A DNA stretch of 64,000 nt from Dryocola sp051297175. Its GTDB lineage: Bacteria > Pseudomonadota > Gammaproteobacteria > Enterobacterales > Enterobacteriaceae. Positions 45,345 to 53,803 of this stretch are shown here, one piece after another. Both the position numbers and the translations under genes were made by a program. Under the pieces are notes generated by a model, which saw only the letters and a program-made list of their open reading frames with translations, had not been told where the DNA came from and did no database searches. The stretch lies in assembly GCF_051297175.1 (NCBI RefSeq), contig NZ_JBINNY010000001.1, positions 4,216,001-4,280,000 on the forward strand, in the 5' to 3' direction. Each line of letters begins with the position of its first letter. Position 1 is the first letter of the stretch.

Positions 45345-46289
45345 TTACTTGCTACAAATAGAAGTCAGTAATTCGCCCATCCATTGGTGACCTTTATCTC
45401 TGCCTGCCGCTTCATGCCACGACAGGTAACAGGTACGGGTATTTTCATCGAGAGGCAATTCAAAAACTTTCAGGTTTAAGCTTTCGGTAAACTCTTCAGC
45501 TAACCAACGCGGCGCAATAGCAACCAACTGCGTCTGGGAAACGACATTCAATACGCTGGTCATCGCCATTCCTTGATAGGAAATGCAGGCTTGCCTTTGC
45601 GGAGTTTGATACCAAATTGCGCTAAATGAAGCAAAGCGATCTAATGAAACCACCGCATGCTGTTCGTTATATACATCTTCTTCGGTCAGCGGGGCCAGCA
45701 GACGAGGGTGTTTTTGGTTAGCAACAAGCACCATTTCATCTTTAAATAAAGGCACACATGTAAATTCCGGACGACGAAACTCATCATAGCTGATAACAAA
45801 TTCCGTTTCCTGATAACGTAGCTGATGTTCAATATCCTTGTTGAGGCAGGATTTAAACAACAGTTGAATATTTGGTGCAGAATTTCTGACGTTATTGAAA
45901 ATCACTGAAGTCAGCAGATTATCAAGAGGGCTGCTCACGCAAAGATGGAAAACGCGTTCGCTGTCAGAGGGTTCGAAACCGGTGCCTGGAAGTTCATTCT
46001 GCACAAGCTGCAATGCTTGACGCACCGCGCCAAAGAGCTGAAAAGCTCGCGCCGTTGGCTGAATACCGCGACCATAGCGTACAAACAGCTCGTCATTAAA
46101 CATCAGCTTCAGGCGTGCTACCGCGTTACTGACCGCTGGCTGCGACATACCGAGCAGTTGGGCCGCTTTAGTGATGTTTTGCATTTGCATGACCGCATCA
46201 AAAACAGTCAATAAATTTAAATCAACGGTTCTTAATTGGCATTTATTACCGTCATTTGTAGGTGGTTTTTCAATATAATCGTTAGACAT
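45345..46289 (-). CDS. leuO: LysR-type regulator LeuO
   Basis: Global regulator and anti-silencer of H-NS-repressed genes. The 314 residues equal E. coli LeuO. The winged helix at about residues 20-80 reads VDLNLLTVFDAVMQMQNITK, then GMSQPAVSNAVARLKLMFND, followed by the ligand domain. The frame is open for 49 codons further upstream, but GGAG just before 46289 and the family N-terminus support the shorter start. Divergent from leuLABCD across an AT-rich spacer. Confidence 0.96.
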   Translation of the reverse strand: MSNDYIEKPPTNDGNKCQLRTVDLNLLTVFDAVMQMQNITKAAQLLGMSQPAVSNAVARLKLMFNDELFVRYGRGIQPTARAFQLFGAVRQALQLVQNELPGTGFEPSDSERVFHLCVSSPLDNLLTSVIFNNVRNSAPNIQLLFKSCLNKDIEHQLRYQETEFVISYDEFRRPEFTCVPLFKDEMVLVANQKHPRLLAPLTEEDVYNEQHAVVSLDRFASFSAIWYQTPQRQACISYQGMAMTSVLNVVSQTQLVAIAPRWLAEEFTESLNLKVFELPLDENTRTCYLSWHEAAGRDKGHQWMGELLTSICSK

Positions 46290-46884
46290 GTAATACTCCA
46301 GTGATAGGGCAATTCCATCTGCACAGAGAAACTGCGTGCAATTCCATTTAAACCTTTCTAATAAAGTTGATAGCAACAATTGGCAGGATCTATCGATATA
46401 GAATTCATCGACTCTATACTGAAGTATCTGACACATACGGAGTGTGTTATTGCTGCAACAATTCTCTCACAATAACTGGGGCAACTTGTGCGTTCATCAA
46501 CCTGCCTTACGGCTAAGGCGAATAAAATCATAAAACGAAAGAATGCACAATAATTCACACGACGAATAATATATTAAGCGTTGATAAACATTTAAGATAA
46601 AATCTTAAGTCCAGATAGGGTTAAACTGCTTAAAAAAACATCCCGCTTAACAAATTGGAAAAAGATGCGTAGATATCTTTTAATTATCATAAAGATAGCC
46701 AATGTCATAAAACACAGCAATTGATCAATTATTATTTCAACAAGTATCTTTTTGCGAACATATGATAAAAACGTCGGTAATTTAAGCATTAGTATATTTT
46801 TGGATCTTTAGCATTTCCAGCACAATTAGCTCCCCCTTTTCTCATCATTTCCCCCGTTTATTGCTCGCCTGCAATCACTGAGGG
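46290..46884. promoter_or_regulatory. AT-rich leuO-leuL spacer
   Basis: About 600 bases without a supported gene. It must hold the leuO promoter and, in E. coli, the equivalent region contains H-NS binding and silencing elements with LeuO sites. The stretch around 46540-46830 is notably AT-rich with many A and T runs. A 65-codon minus-strand frame at 46592-46789 has no ribosome site and a low-complexity hydrophobic product, and is not called. Confidence 0.5.
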
Positions 46885-46915
46885 TTGACATGGCAAAGCG
46901 GATCAAGTACCAATA
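46885..46915 (+). promoter_or_regulatory. candidate leu operon promoter
   Basis: A perfect TTGACA (46885-46890) lies about 60 bases before the leuL start. The -10 is less clear: TACCAA follows at 17 bases and CAATAA at 20. The -35 and the position relative to leuL make this the likely leuLABCD promoter. Confidence 0.6.
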
Positions 46916-46947
46916 AATGCATAACGCAAACACTTGAGGCTTGAAAC

Positions 46948-47031
46948 ATGATTCGCAGCTACCGCCTACTCGTTCTACTACTAAACGCATCTTATTTGCG
47001 CGGTAGACTGGTGGGCGACATCAAGCGTTGA
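46948..47031 (+). CDS. leuL: leu operon leader peptide
   Basis: A 27-residue attenuation peptide too short for usual gene calls. It starts MIRSYRLLVLLLNASYL and ends GDIKR. Six codons in a row read CTA CTC GTT CTA CTA CTA, so five of six are leucine and four are the rare CTA codon. Ribosome stalling there at low leucyl-tRNA should prevent the downstream terminator from forming. AGGCTTGAAAC precedes the ATG. E. coli LeuL is 28 residues with a similar NASSLRG-type tail. Confidence 0.92.
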   Translation: MIRSYRLLVLLLNASYLRGRLVGDIKR

Positions 47032-47047
47032 TTCAAGCCATCAGACT

Positions 47048-47079
47048 GAAAAAACCCGCGCCGCTGCGCGGGTTTTTTT
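47048..47079 (+). terminator. leu attenuator terminator
   Basis: CCCGCGC (47055-47061) pairs with GCGCGGG (47066-47072) around CGCT, flanked by A and T runs that extend the stem, and ends in seven T. It lies 17 bases after leuL and 44 before leuA, the classic attenuator position. Confidence 0.93.
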
Positions 47080-47122
47080 ATGTCCGCAGCAACGGTGCCT
47101 AAGACCAAACAAGGACCATAAC

Positions 47123-48694
47123 ATGAGCCAACAAGTCATTATTTTTGATACGACCTTACGTGATGGCGAGCAAGCGCTGCAGGCAAGCTTAAGTGTTAAA
47201 GAGAAGCTGCAAATCGCAATGGCGCTGGAGCGTATGGGGGTTGATGTTATGGAAGTCGGCTTCCCGGTTTCCTCGCCCGGCGATTTCGAATCCGTTCAGA
47301 CCATCGCGCGCAACATTAAAAACAGCCGCGTTTGTGGCCTGGCACGCTGTGTGGACAAAGACATCGATGTCGCCGCCGAAGCGCTGAAGATTGCTGAAGC
47401 CTTTCGCATCCACGTCTTCCTGGCGACGTCCACGATGCACATCGAAACGAAACTGCGCAGCACCTTTGACGATGTGTTAGCCCGCGCGGTGCATTCCGTG
47501 AAGCGCGCTCGCAACTATACCGATGACGTTGAATTCTCCTGCGAAGATGCAGGCCGCACGCCGATTGATAACCTGTGCCGCATCGTTGAAGCAGCCATTG
47601 GCGCTGGCGCAACCACCATTAATATTCCCGACACCGTGGGCTACACCACTCCAGTACAGTTCGGCGGCATCATTCAGACCTTGTATAACCGCGTGCCAAA
47701 TATTGATAAGGCGATTATCTCCGTCCACTGCCACGATGACCTGGGCATGGCAACGGGTAACTCCATCGCCGCGATTCAGGCAGGTGCGCGTCAGGTAGAA
47801 GGCACCTTGAACGGCATCGGCGAACGCGCCGGTAACACCGCGCTGGAAGAAGTTATCATGGCTATCAAGGTTCGCGGCCAGATGCTGGGCGTGCATACCG
47901 ATATTAATCATCATGAAATCTATCGCACCAGCCAGATTGTCAGCCAGCTGTGCAACATGCCTATTCCGGCAAACAAAGCGGTTGTCGGCTCCAACGCCTT
48001 CGCGCACTCCTCCGGCATCCACCAGGACGGCGTGCTGAAAAACCGCGAAAACTACGAAATTATGACCCCGGAAACCATCGGTCTGAATCAGGTGCAGCTG
48101 AACCTGACCTCACGCTCTGGCCGCGCCGCCGTTAAACACCGCATGGAAGAGATGGGTTACAAAGAAGCAGATTACAACCTGGATTCGCTGTACGACGCCT
48201 TCCTGAAGCTGGCCGACAAAAAAGGCCAGGTCTTTGATTACGACCTGGAAGCCCTGGCATTCATCGGTAAACAGCAGGAAGAACCGGAACATTTCAGCCT
48301 GGAATACTTCAGCGTGCAGTCCGGCTCCACCGTGATGTCCACCGCATCAGTCCAGCTGCACTGCGGTGAAGAAATGCATTCCGAAGCGGCGACCGGCAAC
48401 GGCCCGGTTGACGCAGTTTACCAGGCCATCAACCGCATTACCCATTACGACGTAGAGCTGGTGAAATATCAGCTGACCGCGAAGGGCCAGGGTAAAGACG
48501 CGCTGGGCCAGGTTGATATCGTTGTCACCCATAAAGGCCGCCGCTTCCACGGCGTTGGCCTGGCGACAGATATCGTTGAATCATCAGCGAAAGCGATGAT
48601 TAACGTGCTGAACAACATCTGGCGCGCCGGTGAAGTCGAAAAAGAATTGCAACGCAAAGCACATAATAATGAAAACACTCAGGAAACCGTGTGA
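47123..48694 (+). CDS. leuA: 2-isopropylmalate synthase
   Basis: Claisen condensation of acetyl-CoA and 2-oxoisovalerate, the committed leucine step with leucine feedback. The 523 residues equal E. coli LeuA. Metal-site motifs FDTTLRDGEQALQ and VHCHDDLGMATGNS are present, and the C-terminal regulatory domain follows. First enzyme gene after the attenuator; the leuB start follows its stop after one base. Confidence 0.98.
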   Translation: MSQQVIIFDTTLRDGEQALQASLSVKEKLQIAMALERMGVDVMEVGFPVSSPGDFESVQTIARNIKNSRVCGLARCVDKDIDVAAEALKIAEAFRIHVFLATSTMHIETKLRSTFDDVLARAVHSVKRARNYTDDVEFSCEDAGRTPIDNLCRIVEAAIGAGATTINIPDTVGYTTPVQFGGIIQTLYNRVPNIDKAIISVHCHDDLGMATGNSIAAIQAGARQVEGTLNGIGERAGNTALEEVIMAIKVRGQMLGVHTDINHHEIYRTSQIVSQLCNMPIPANKAVVGSNAFAHSSGIHQDGVLKNRENYEIMTPETIGLNQVQLNLTSRSGRAAVKHRMEEMGYKEADYNLDSLYDAFLKLADKKGQVFDYDLEALAFIGKQQEEPEHFSLEYFSVQSGSTVMSTASVQLHCGEEMHSEAATGNGPVDAVYQAINRITHYDVELVKYQLTAKGQGKDALGQVDIVVTHKGRRFHGVGLATDIVESSAKAMINVLNNIWRAGEVEKELQRKAHNNENTQETV

Positions 48695-48695
48695 C

Positions 48696-49787
48696 ATGTC
48701 AAAATCTCATCATATAGCAGTATTGCCGGGTGACGGCATTGGCCCAGAAGTGATGGCGCAGGCGATGAAGGTGCTGGATGCCGTTCGTGCGCGCTTCGAT
48801 ATGCGCATCACTACCAGCTCCTATGACGTCGGCGGTATCGCCATCGACCGTCATGGCAACCCGCTGCCTCCGGTTACCGTTGAAGGCTGCGAGCAGGCGG
48901 ACGCAATCCTGTTTGGCTCCGTTGGCGGCCCGAAATGGGAGCATCTGCCGCCGACGCAGCAGCCAGAGCGCGGTGCCCTGCTGCCGCTGCGTAAACATTT
49001 CAAACTGTTCAGCAACCTGCGTCCCGCGCGTCTTTACCAGGGGCTGGAAGAGTTTTGCCCGCTGCGCGCCGATATCGCCGCAAAAGGCTTCGATATCCTG
49101 TGCGTACGTGAGCTGACCGGCGGTATTTATTTCGGCCAGCCGAAAGGTCGCGAAGGTTCCGGCATGCACGAAAAGGCTTTCGATACCGAGGTTTATCACC
49201 GCTTTGAGATCGAGCGTATCGCCCGCATTGCCTTTGAATCCGCACGCAAACGTCGCAATCGTGTGACCTCGATTGATAAAGCGAACGTGCTGCAAACCTC
49301 CGTTATGTGGCGTGAAATCGTCAACGAGATCTCCAACGAGTATCCGGACGTTACGCTGACCCATATGTATATCGACAACGCCACCATGCAGCTGATTAAA
49401 GACCCGTCGCAGTTCGACGTGCTGCTGTGCTCCAACCTGTTTGGCGACATCCTGTCGGACGAGTGCGCGATGATCACCGGCTCCATGGGGATGCTGCCCT
49501 CTGCCAGCCTGAACGAACAGGGCTTCGGCCTGTACGAACCTGCCGGCGGCTCCGCGCCGGATATCGCGGGCAAAAATATCGCTAACCCTATTGCGCAGAT
49601 CCTGTCACTGGCCCTGTTACTGCGCTACAGCCTGGACGCTGAAGAGGCCGCCGTGGCCATCGAAAACGCCATCAATCTCGCGCTGGAAGAAGGTTTCCGC
49701 ACCGGCGACCTGGCGCGCGATGGCAAAGCAATCAGCACCGACGAAATGGGCGACACCATCGCTCGCTTCGTGGCTCAGGGGAAATAA
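48696..49787 (+). CDS. leuB: 3-isopropylmalate dehydrogenase
   Basis: NAD-dependent oxidation and decarboxylation of 3-isopropylmalate. The 363 residues equal E. coli LeuB, starting MSKSHHIAVLPGDGIGPEVM. The family signature around NLFGDILSDECAMITGSMGM is present. An in-frame ATG 22 codons upstream lies within leuA and is not used. Confidence 0.98.
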   Translation: MSKSHHIAVLPGDGIGPEVMAQAMKVLDAVRARFDMRITTSSYDVGGIAIDRHGNPLPPVTVEGCEQADAILFGSVGGPKWEHLPPTQQPERGALLPLRKHFKLFSNLRPARLYQGLEEFCPLRADIAAKGFDILCVRELTGGIYFGQPKGREGSGMHEKAFDTEVYHRFEIERIARIAFESARKRRNRVTSIDKANVLQTSVMWREIVNEISNEYPDVTLTHMYIDNATMQLIKDPSQFDVLLCSNLFGDILSDECAMITGSMGMLPSASLNEQGFGLYEPAGGSAPDIAGKNIANPIAQILSLALLLRYSLDAEEAAVAIENAINLALEEGFRTGDLARDGKAISTDEMGDTIARFVAQGK

Positions 49788-49789
49788 TC

Positions 49790-51190
49790 ATGGCTAAGAC
49801 GTTATATCAAAAGCTGTACGATGCTCACGTTGTGTACGAGGCGGTGGATGAAACCCCACTGCTGTACATCGACCGCCATCTGGTCCATGAAGTGACTTCG
49901 CCGCAGGCGTTTGACGGCCTGCGCGCGCACAAGCGCCCGGTGCGTCAGCCGGGCAAAACCTTCGCGACCATGGATCACAACGTCTCCACGCAGACCAAAG
50001 ACATCAACGCCTCCGGCGAAATGGCCCGCATTCAGATGCAGGAGCTGATGAAAAACTGCAAAGAGTTTAGCGTGGAGCTGTACGACCTGAACCACCCGTT
50101 CCAGGGCATCGTTCACGTAATGGGGCCAGAGCAGGGCATCACCCTGCCGGGGATGACTATCGTCTGCGGCGACTCCCATACCGCGACCCACGGCGCGTTT
50201 GGCGCGCTGGCGTTTGGCATCGGCACCTCAGAAGTCGAACACGTGCTGGCAACGCAAACCCTGAAACAGGGCCGTGCCAAAACCATGAAGATTGAAGTTA
50301 AAGGCACCGCGGCACCGGGCATCACCGCAAAAGACATCGTGCTGGCAATCATCGGCAAAACCGGCAGCGCGGGCGGCACCGGTCACGTAGTGGAATTCTG
50401 CGGCAGCGCGATTCAGGCGCTGTCTATGGAAGGGCGCATGACCCTGTGCAACATGGCGATTGAGATGGGCGCGAAAGCCGGTATCGTTGCGCCGGACGAA
50501 ACAACCTTCAACTATGTAAAAGGCCGTCTGCACGCGCCAAAAGCCGCAGACTGGGATGAAGCCGTCGCGTACTGGAAAACCTTTGTCACCGACGAAGGCG
50601 CTACATTTGATACGGTCGTCACGCTGGAAGCCGCAGATATCGCCCCACAGGTCACCTGGGGTACTAACCCGGGCCAGGTAATTTCCGTCACCGAAAACAT
50701 TCCAAATCCCGACTCCTTCGCCGACCCGGTAGAGCGCGCGTCCGCTGAAAAAGCGCTGGCCTACATGGGCCTGAAGCCGGGCATCCCGTTAACCGACGTG
50801 GCTATAGACAAAGTATTTATCGGTTCCTGCACCAACTCGCGCATCGAAGATTTACGCGCGGCGGCAGAAATTGCCAAAGGCCGTAAGGTAGCCCCCGGCG
50901 TGCAGGCATTAGTGGTGCCGGGTTCTGGCCCGGTCAAGGCTCAGGCAGAAGAAGAAGGCCTGGACAAAATCTTTATCGAAGCGGGCTTTGAATGGCGCTT
51001 GCCGGGCTGCTCAATGTGCCTGGCGATGAATAACGATCGTCTGGAGCCGGGTGAACGCTGCGCCTCTACCAGCAACCGTAACTTCGAAGGCCGTCAGGGC
51101 CGCGGCGGGCGCACGCACCTGGTTAGCCCTGCGATGGCCGCCGCCGCTGCCGTATCCGGTCACTTTGCTGACATCCGTACGTTGAAATAA
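49790..51190 (+). CDS. leuC: Isopropylmalate isomerase large subunit
   Basis: Aconitase-family subunit carrying the 4Fe-4S cluster that isomerises 2- to 3-isopropylmalate. The 466 residues equal E. coli LeuC. The three cluster cysteines are in GSCTNSRIEDL and PGCSMCLAMN. Begins two bases after leuB and works with LeuD, which follows after 11 bases. Confidence 0.98.
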   Translation: MAKTLYQKLYDAHVVYEAVDETPLLYIDRHLVHEVTSPQAFDGLRAHKRPVRQPGKTFATMDHNVSTQTKDINASGEMARIQMQELMKNCKEFSVELYDLNHPFQGIVHVMGPEQGITLPGMTIVCGDSHTATHGAFGALAFGIGTSEVEHVLATQTLKQGRAKTMKIEVKGTAAPGITAKDIVLAIIGKTGSAGGTGHVVEFCGSAIQALSMEGRMTLCNMAIEMGAKAGIVAPDETTFNYVKGRLHAPKAADWDEAVAYWKTFVTDEGATFDTVVTLEAADIAPQVTWGTNPGQVISVTENIPNPDSFADPVERASAEKALAYMGLKPGIPLTDVAIDKVFIGSCTNSRIEDLRAAAEIAKGRKVAPGVQALVVPGSGPVKAQAEEEGLDKIFIEAGFEWRLPGCSMCLAMNNDRLEPGERCASTSNRNFEGRQGRGGRTHLVSPAMAAAAAVSGHFADIRTLK

Positions 51191-51201
51191 GGGAAAACAC
51201 C

Positions 51202-51807
51202 ATGGCAGAGAAATTTATCCAACATACCGGCCTGGTCGTTCCGCTGGATGCTGCAAACGTCGATACCGACGCCATCATACCCAAGCAATTTTTGCAGAAG
51301 GTAACGCGCACCGGCTTTGGCGCGCACCTGTTCAACGACTGGCGTTTTCTGGACGACGGCGGCCAGCAGCCAAACCCAGATTTCGTGCTGAACTTCCCGG
51401 AGTTTAAAGGTGCCTCTATCCTGCTGGCGCGCGAAAACTTCGGCTGCGGCTCCTCTCGCGAGCACGCGCCGTGGGCATTGACGGATTACGGCTTCAAAGT
51501 GGTGATCGCGCCTAGCTTCGCCGATATCTTCTATGGCAACTCGTTCAACAACCAGCTGCTGCCGGTTACGCTTAGTGAAGAAGAAGTCGACGAGCTGTTC
51601 AAAGTGGTTGCGGCAAACCCGGGCGTTAAGTTTGTCGTCGACCTGGAAGCGCAAACCGTACAGGCGGGCGACAAAACCTATTCGTTTAATATCGATACCT
51701 TCCGCCGCCACTGCATGCTGGAAGGGCTGGACAGCATCGGCCTGACGCTGCAGCACGAAGGCGCTATCTCAAGCTACGAGCAGAAACAACCGGCGTTTAT
51801 GCGCTAA
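51202..51807 (+). CDS. leuD: Isopropylmalate isomerase small subunit
   Basis: Swivelling small subunit of the LeuCD isomerase. The 201 residues equal E. coli LeuD, with the FGCGSSREHAPWAL substrate loop. Last gene of leuLABCD; a GC-rich hairpin follows and the adjacent accessory genes lie on the opposite strand. Confidence 0.98.
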   Translation: MAEKFIQHTGLVVPLDAANVDTDAIIPKQFLQKVTRTGFGAHLFNDWRFLDDGGQQPNPDFVLNFPEFKGASILLARENFGCGSSREHAPWALTDYGFKVVIAPSFADIFYGNSFNNQLLPVTLSEEEVDELFKVVAANPGVKFVVDLEAQTVQAGDKTYSFNIDTFRRHCMLEGLDSIGLTLQHEGAISSYEQKQPAFMR

Positions 51808-51813
51808 TGCTTT

Positions 51814-51844
51814 AGGGCGGGGAGTGTTGAGGGTTCCCCGCCCT
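51814..51844 (+). terminator. hairpin after leuD
   Basis: AGGGCGGGGA (51814-51823) pairs with TCCCCGCCCT (51835-51844), a perfect 10-bp stem with an 11-base loop. The T run after it is weak. Likely terminator of the leu operon. Confidence 0.75.
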
Positions 51845-51859
51845 GCACATTTCTAAACA

Positions 51860-52561
51860 TCATCTTAAAGCGTTATTTAGCTTCCTTGATATGATAATTT
51901 CCTTTGTTGGAGTGATATTTTTATATTTTCTCTCAAGGAAATCATTAATTTCCATCATCGGATACTGGGTGTCCGCTCTGAATAAACCATAGTTGGGCTC
52001 GAGGAATAACGTGTCGTGCTCGGCTATACGAAACGCCGCCACGGCGTGCGCCCCCTGCTTGCCAGAGGTGTGTATAAACTTAAACGTAATGATAACTCCC
52101 GTTAACGTATCCTTATTGTTTAAGTCATCCACCCCTTTGCATAAAATGAAATGGCTACGGGGGATAGAACGGTAAACCAGCCCCGGAACGCCGGAAATCG
52201 TCTCTTTTTCTAGCTCATGTTCATTCTTGTAATTTACCATGATTTCATCATGAGTTAATTTACACTTGCGTCCCGTTCTATATTCACTATAGCGTTTCTT
52301 ATAATTAACCTGCTTCCTGAACGCGCGTTCAAAAAGCTGAATTAAACGAGCCGACTCTGAAGGCAACAAGGCTTTCATAGCGGGAGTTTGTTGCGGAGAA
52401 GAATAAAACCAGCTCGCAAGCCAGCCTTTTGGCTTCTCTTCCGGCCGTGCTTTTAAAATATCTCCCAGCCATGTCAGGCAAAGCCCCATGCAAACACCAC
52501 GGCTGTTATGCTCATCAAGATAGGATTTATATAAATTCCTTGTATTCAAAAGGGGCAGCAT
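51860..52561 (-). CDS. putative YopT-like (C58) cysteine protease, paralog B
   Basis: 233-residue protein, not recognised as a named gene. Three motifs in order match the papain-fold C58 family (YopT, AvrPphB): GVCMGLCLTWLGDIL with Cys24, GAHAVAAF with His172, and TLFLEPNYGLF, where Glu188 stands at the usual Asp position. No signal peptide or membrane segment is seen. The track of identity with the gene at 52704-53420 runs the whole length (LLN-RNLY, ALLPSE-ARL-QLFERAFRK, LTGVIITFK). ATG at 52561 is preferred over a TTG two codons earlier: it aligns with the paralog and has AAGGA upstream. The region is AT-rich, unlike leuD and sgrR. Protease activity and target are inference. Confidence 0.7.
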   Translation of the reverse strand: MLPLLNTRNLYKSYLDEHNSRGVCMGLCLTWLGDILKARPEEKPKGWLASWFYSSPQQTPAMKALLPSESARLIQLFERAFRKQVNYKKRYSEYRTGRKCKLTHDEIMVNYKNEHELEKETISGVPGLVYRSIPRSHFILCKGVDDLNNKDTLTGVIITFKFIHTSGKQGAHAVAAFRIAEHDTLFLEPNYGLFRADTQYPMMEINDFLERKYKNITPTKEIIISRKLNNALR

Positions 52562-52703
52562 ACTCAAAAGTTCCTTTTATTTAATATTAGGCATGAATAA
52601 TAAAAGCATTTTTATTATCAACAAAATCCTTTCCGACTGAAAAAGCGCATACATGTCAATCACAAACGATAAAGACGAACCGGGAATATCCAATCGTAAA
52701 AAA

Positions 52704-53420
52704 TCAAGCCATTGAATAATTTACATTTTTAATTAATCGTCTTGATACTCTAATTTCTGTTCTTGGAGTTGCTTCAATATACTGTCTTTTGAGGTGAGAA
52801 ATTATTTCCATCATTGGGTATTTTGTACATGTTTTAAACAAGCCAAAATTAGGATCAAAGAATAACGTTTCGAATTCATCAACGCGAAATGCCGCCACGG
52901 CGTGGCCTGCATAGGCACCGCCAGGAGCCAGCCTAAGTTTAAAAGTAATAATAACCCCCGTTAAAATATCCTTATCGTTATAGGTATCCAGCCCCCTGTA
53001 AAACATAAAGTTATTATATTTACTAGAGTGATACGTCAAACCCGGAATGCCAGACGCACGCTCCCTTTCTAACTGGAGTTGGTTCTTATGATTTATTGTG
53101 ACTTCATCATAAGTCAGCTGGCTGAACCCGCCGTCCTTTTGTTCCTGATAACGTTTTATATAATTATTATGCTTCCTGAATGCGCGTTCAAAAAGCTGAG
53201 TCAAACGCGCTGCCTCAGAAGGCAATAAGGCCTTAGAAGCAGGCGTCTGTTTTGCTGTTGAGTAAAACCAGTTTGAAAGCCAGCCGCCCGACTGCTCGTT
53301 CGGTCGGTCTTTCAAAATATCACCCAGCCACGTCAGGCAAAGGCCCATGCAAACACCTGGACTTTGATTTTTTTCCAGGAATGAAATATATAAATTTCTT
53401 ATATTTAATAGAGGTGTCAT
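52704..53420 (-). CDS. putative YopT-like (C58) cysteine protease, paralog A
   Basis: 238-residue protein with the full C58-type triad: Cys24 in GVCMGLCLTWLGDIL, His173 in AGHAVAAF and Asp189 in TLFFDPNFGLF. It is a tandem paralog of the next gene downstream and has no signal peptide. Two starts exist; the inner ATG at 53420 is preferred since ATGGAG of the outer start gives it a GGAG nine bases upstream, and the product then aligns exactly with paralog B. It lies on the sgrS strand 136 bases beyond the sgrS terminator, where E. coli has setA. YopT-type proteases usually cut or release host or target proteins; the role here is unknown. Confidence 0.72.
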   Translation of the reverse strand: MTPLLNIRNLYISFLEKNQSPGVCMGLCLTWLGDILKDRPNEQSGGWLSNWFYSTAKQTPASKALLPSEAARLTQLFERAFRKHNNYIKRYQEQKDGGFSQLTYDEVTINHKNQLQLERERASGIPGLTYHSSKYNNFMFYRGLDTYNDKDILTGVIITFKLRLAPGGAYAGHAVAAFRVDEFETLFFDPNFGLFKTCTKYPMMEIISHLKRQYIEATPRTEIRVSRRLIKNVNYSMA

Positions 53421-53561
53421 ATTAAAAAACTCCATTTCTTTAAGATTAATCTCTGATAATAAAAAAAAGCCCCGCGCCTTGCCAGAAAAAACATTCAGCC
53501 ACTATTTAAAGATATACTCACAAATATATTATTTGCCATATCAATATTTAGAACGTAAAAA

Positions 53562-53584
53562 AGCCAGCAGATAATCTGCTGGCT
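53562..53584 (-). terminator. sgrS terminator
   Basis: AGCCAGCAGA (53562-53571) and TCTGCTGGCT (53575-53584) form a perfect 10-bp stem with a TAA loop, followed on the minus strand by TTTTT. In SgrS this poly-U end is also the Hfq-binding site. Confidence 0.93.
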
Positions 53585-53626
53585 GGTGAAAAGCACCAAT
53601 ACTCAGTCACACGTGATGAAGGCGAT

Positions 53627-53803
53627 TTAGTCGCTCACGGCCGTCGGGGTCGTAACCTCCCACTGCATTAAGTCTTCGAGCATCCTCAAACGTTGCCCAG
53701 CCGTCAGGCGAGCCAGCCATCCGGCACCCACGCCTTTCGTTTTCACGAACTGCGTCGCGGCAAAGTAATCTTGGTAAAACTCAACAGGTGATGACCGTTT
53801 CAT
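53627..53803 (-). CDS. sgrT: SgrT, small inhibitor of glucose uptake
   Basis: Peptide encoded within SgrS that blocks the glucose transporter PtsG (EIICB). The 58 residues begin MKRSSPVEFYQDYFAATQFV and end LRMLEDLMQWEVTTPTAVSD. The YFAAT and QRL-ML-LMQW elements match the 43-residue E. coli SgrT. A GAGGAGGGG ribosome site precedes the ATG. It extends to within 15 bases of the sgrS seed. Confidence 0.9.
   Translation of the reverse strand: MKRSSPVEFYQDYFAATQFVKTKGVGAGWLARLTAGQRLRMLEDLMQWEVTTPTAVSD

Noticed and set aside
46592..46789. 65-codon minus-strand hydrophobic frame between leuO and leuL
   Set aside because: No ribosome site; AT-rich DNA readily yields such Leu/Ile/Lys-rich frames.
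52597..52618. AT-only hairpin between the two C58-like genes as a terminator
   Set aside because: Nine A/T pairs without a T run on the transcribed strand; not convincing.
52653..52715. 20-codon plus-strand frame between the two C58-like genes, considered as a small antitoxin
   Set aside because: No ribosome site and it overlaps the end of paralog A; too short to support.
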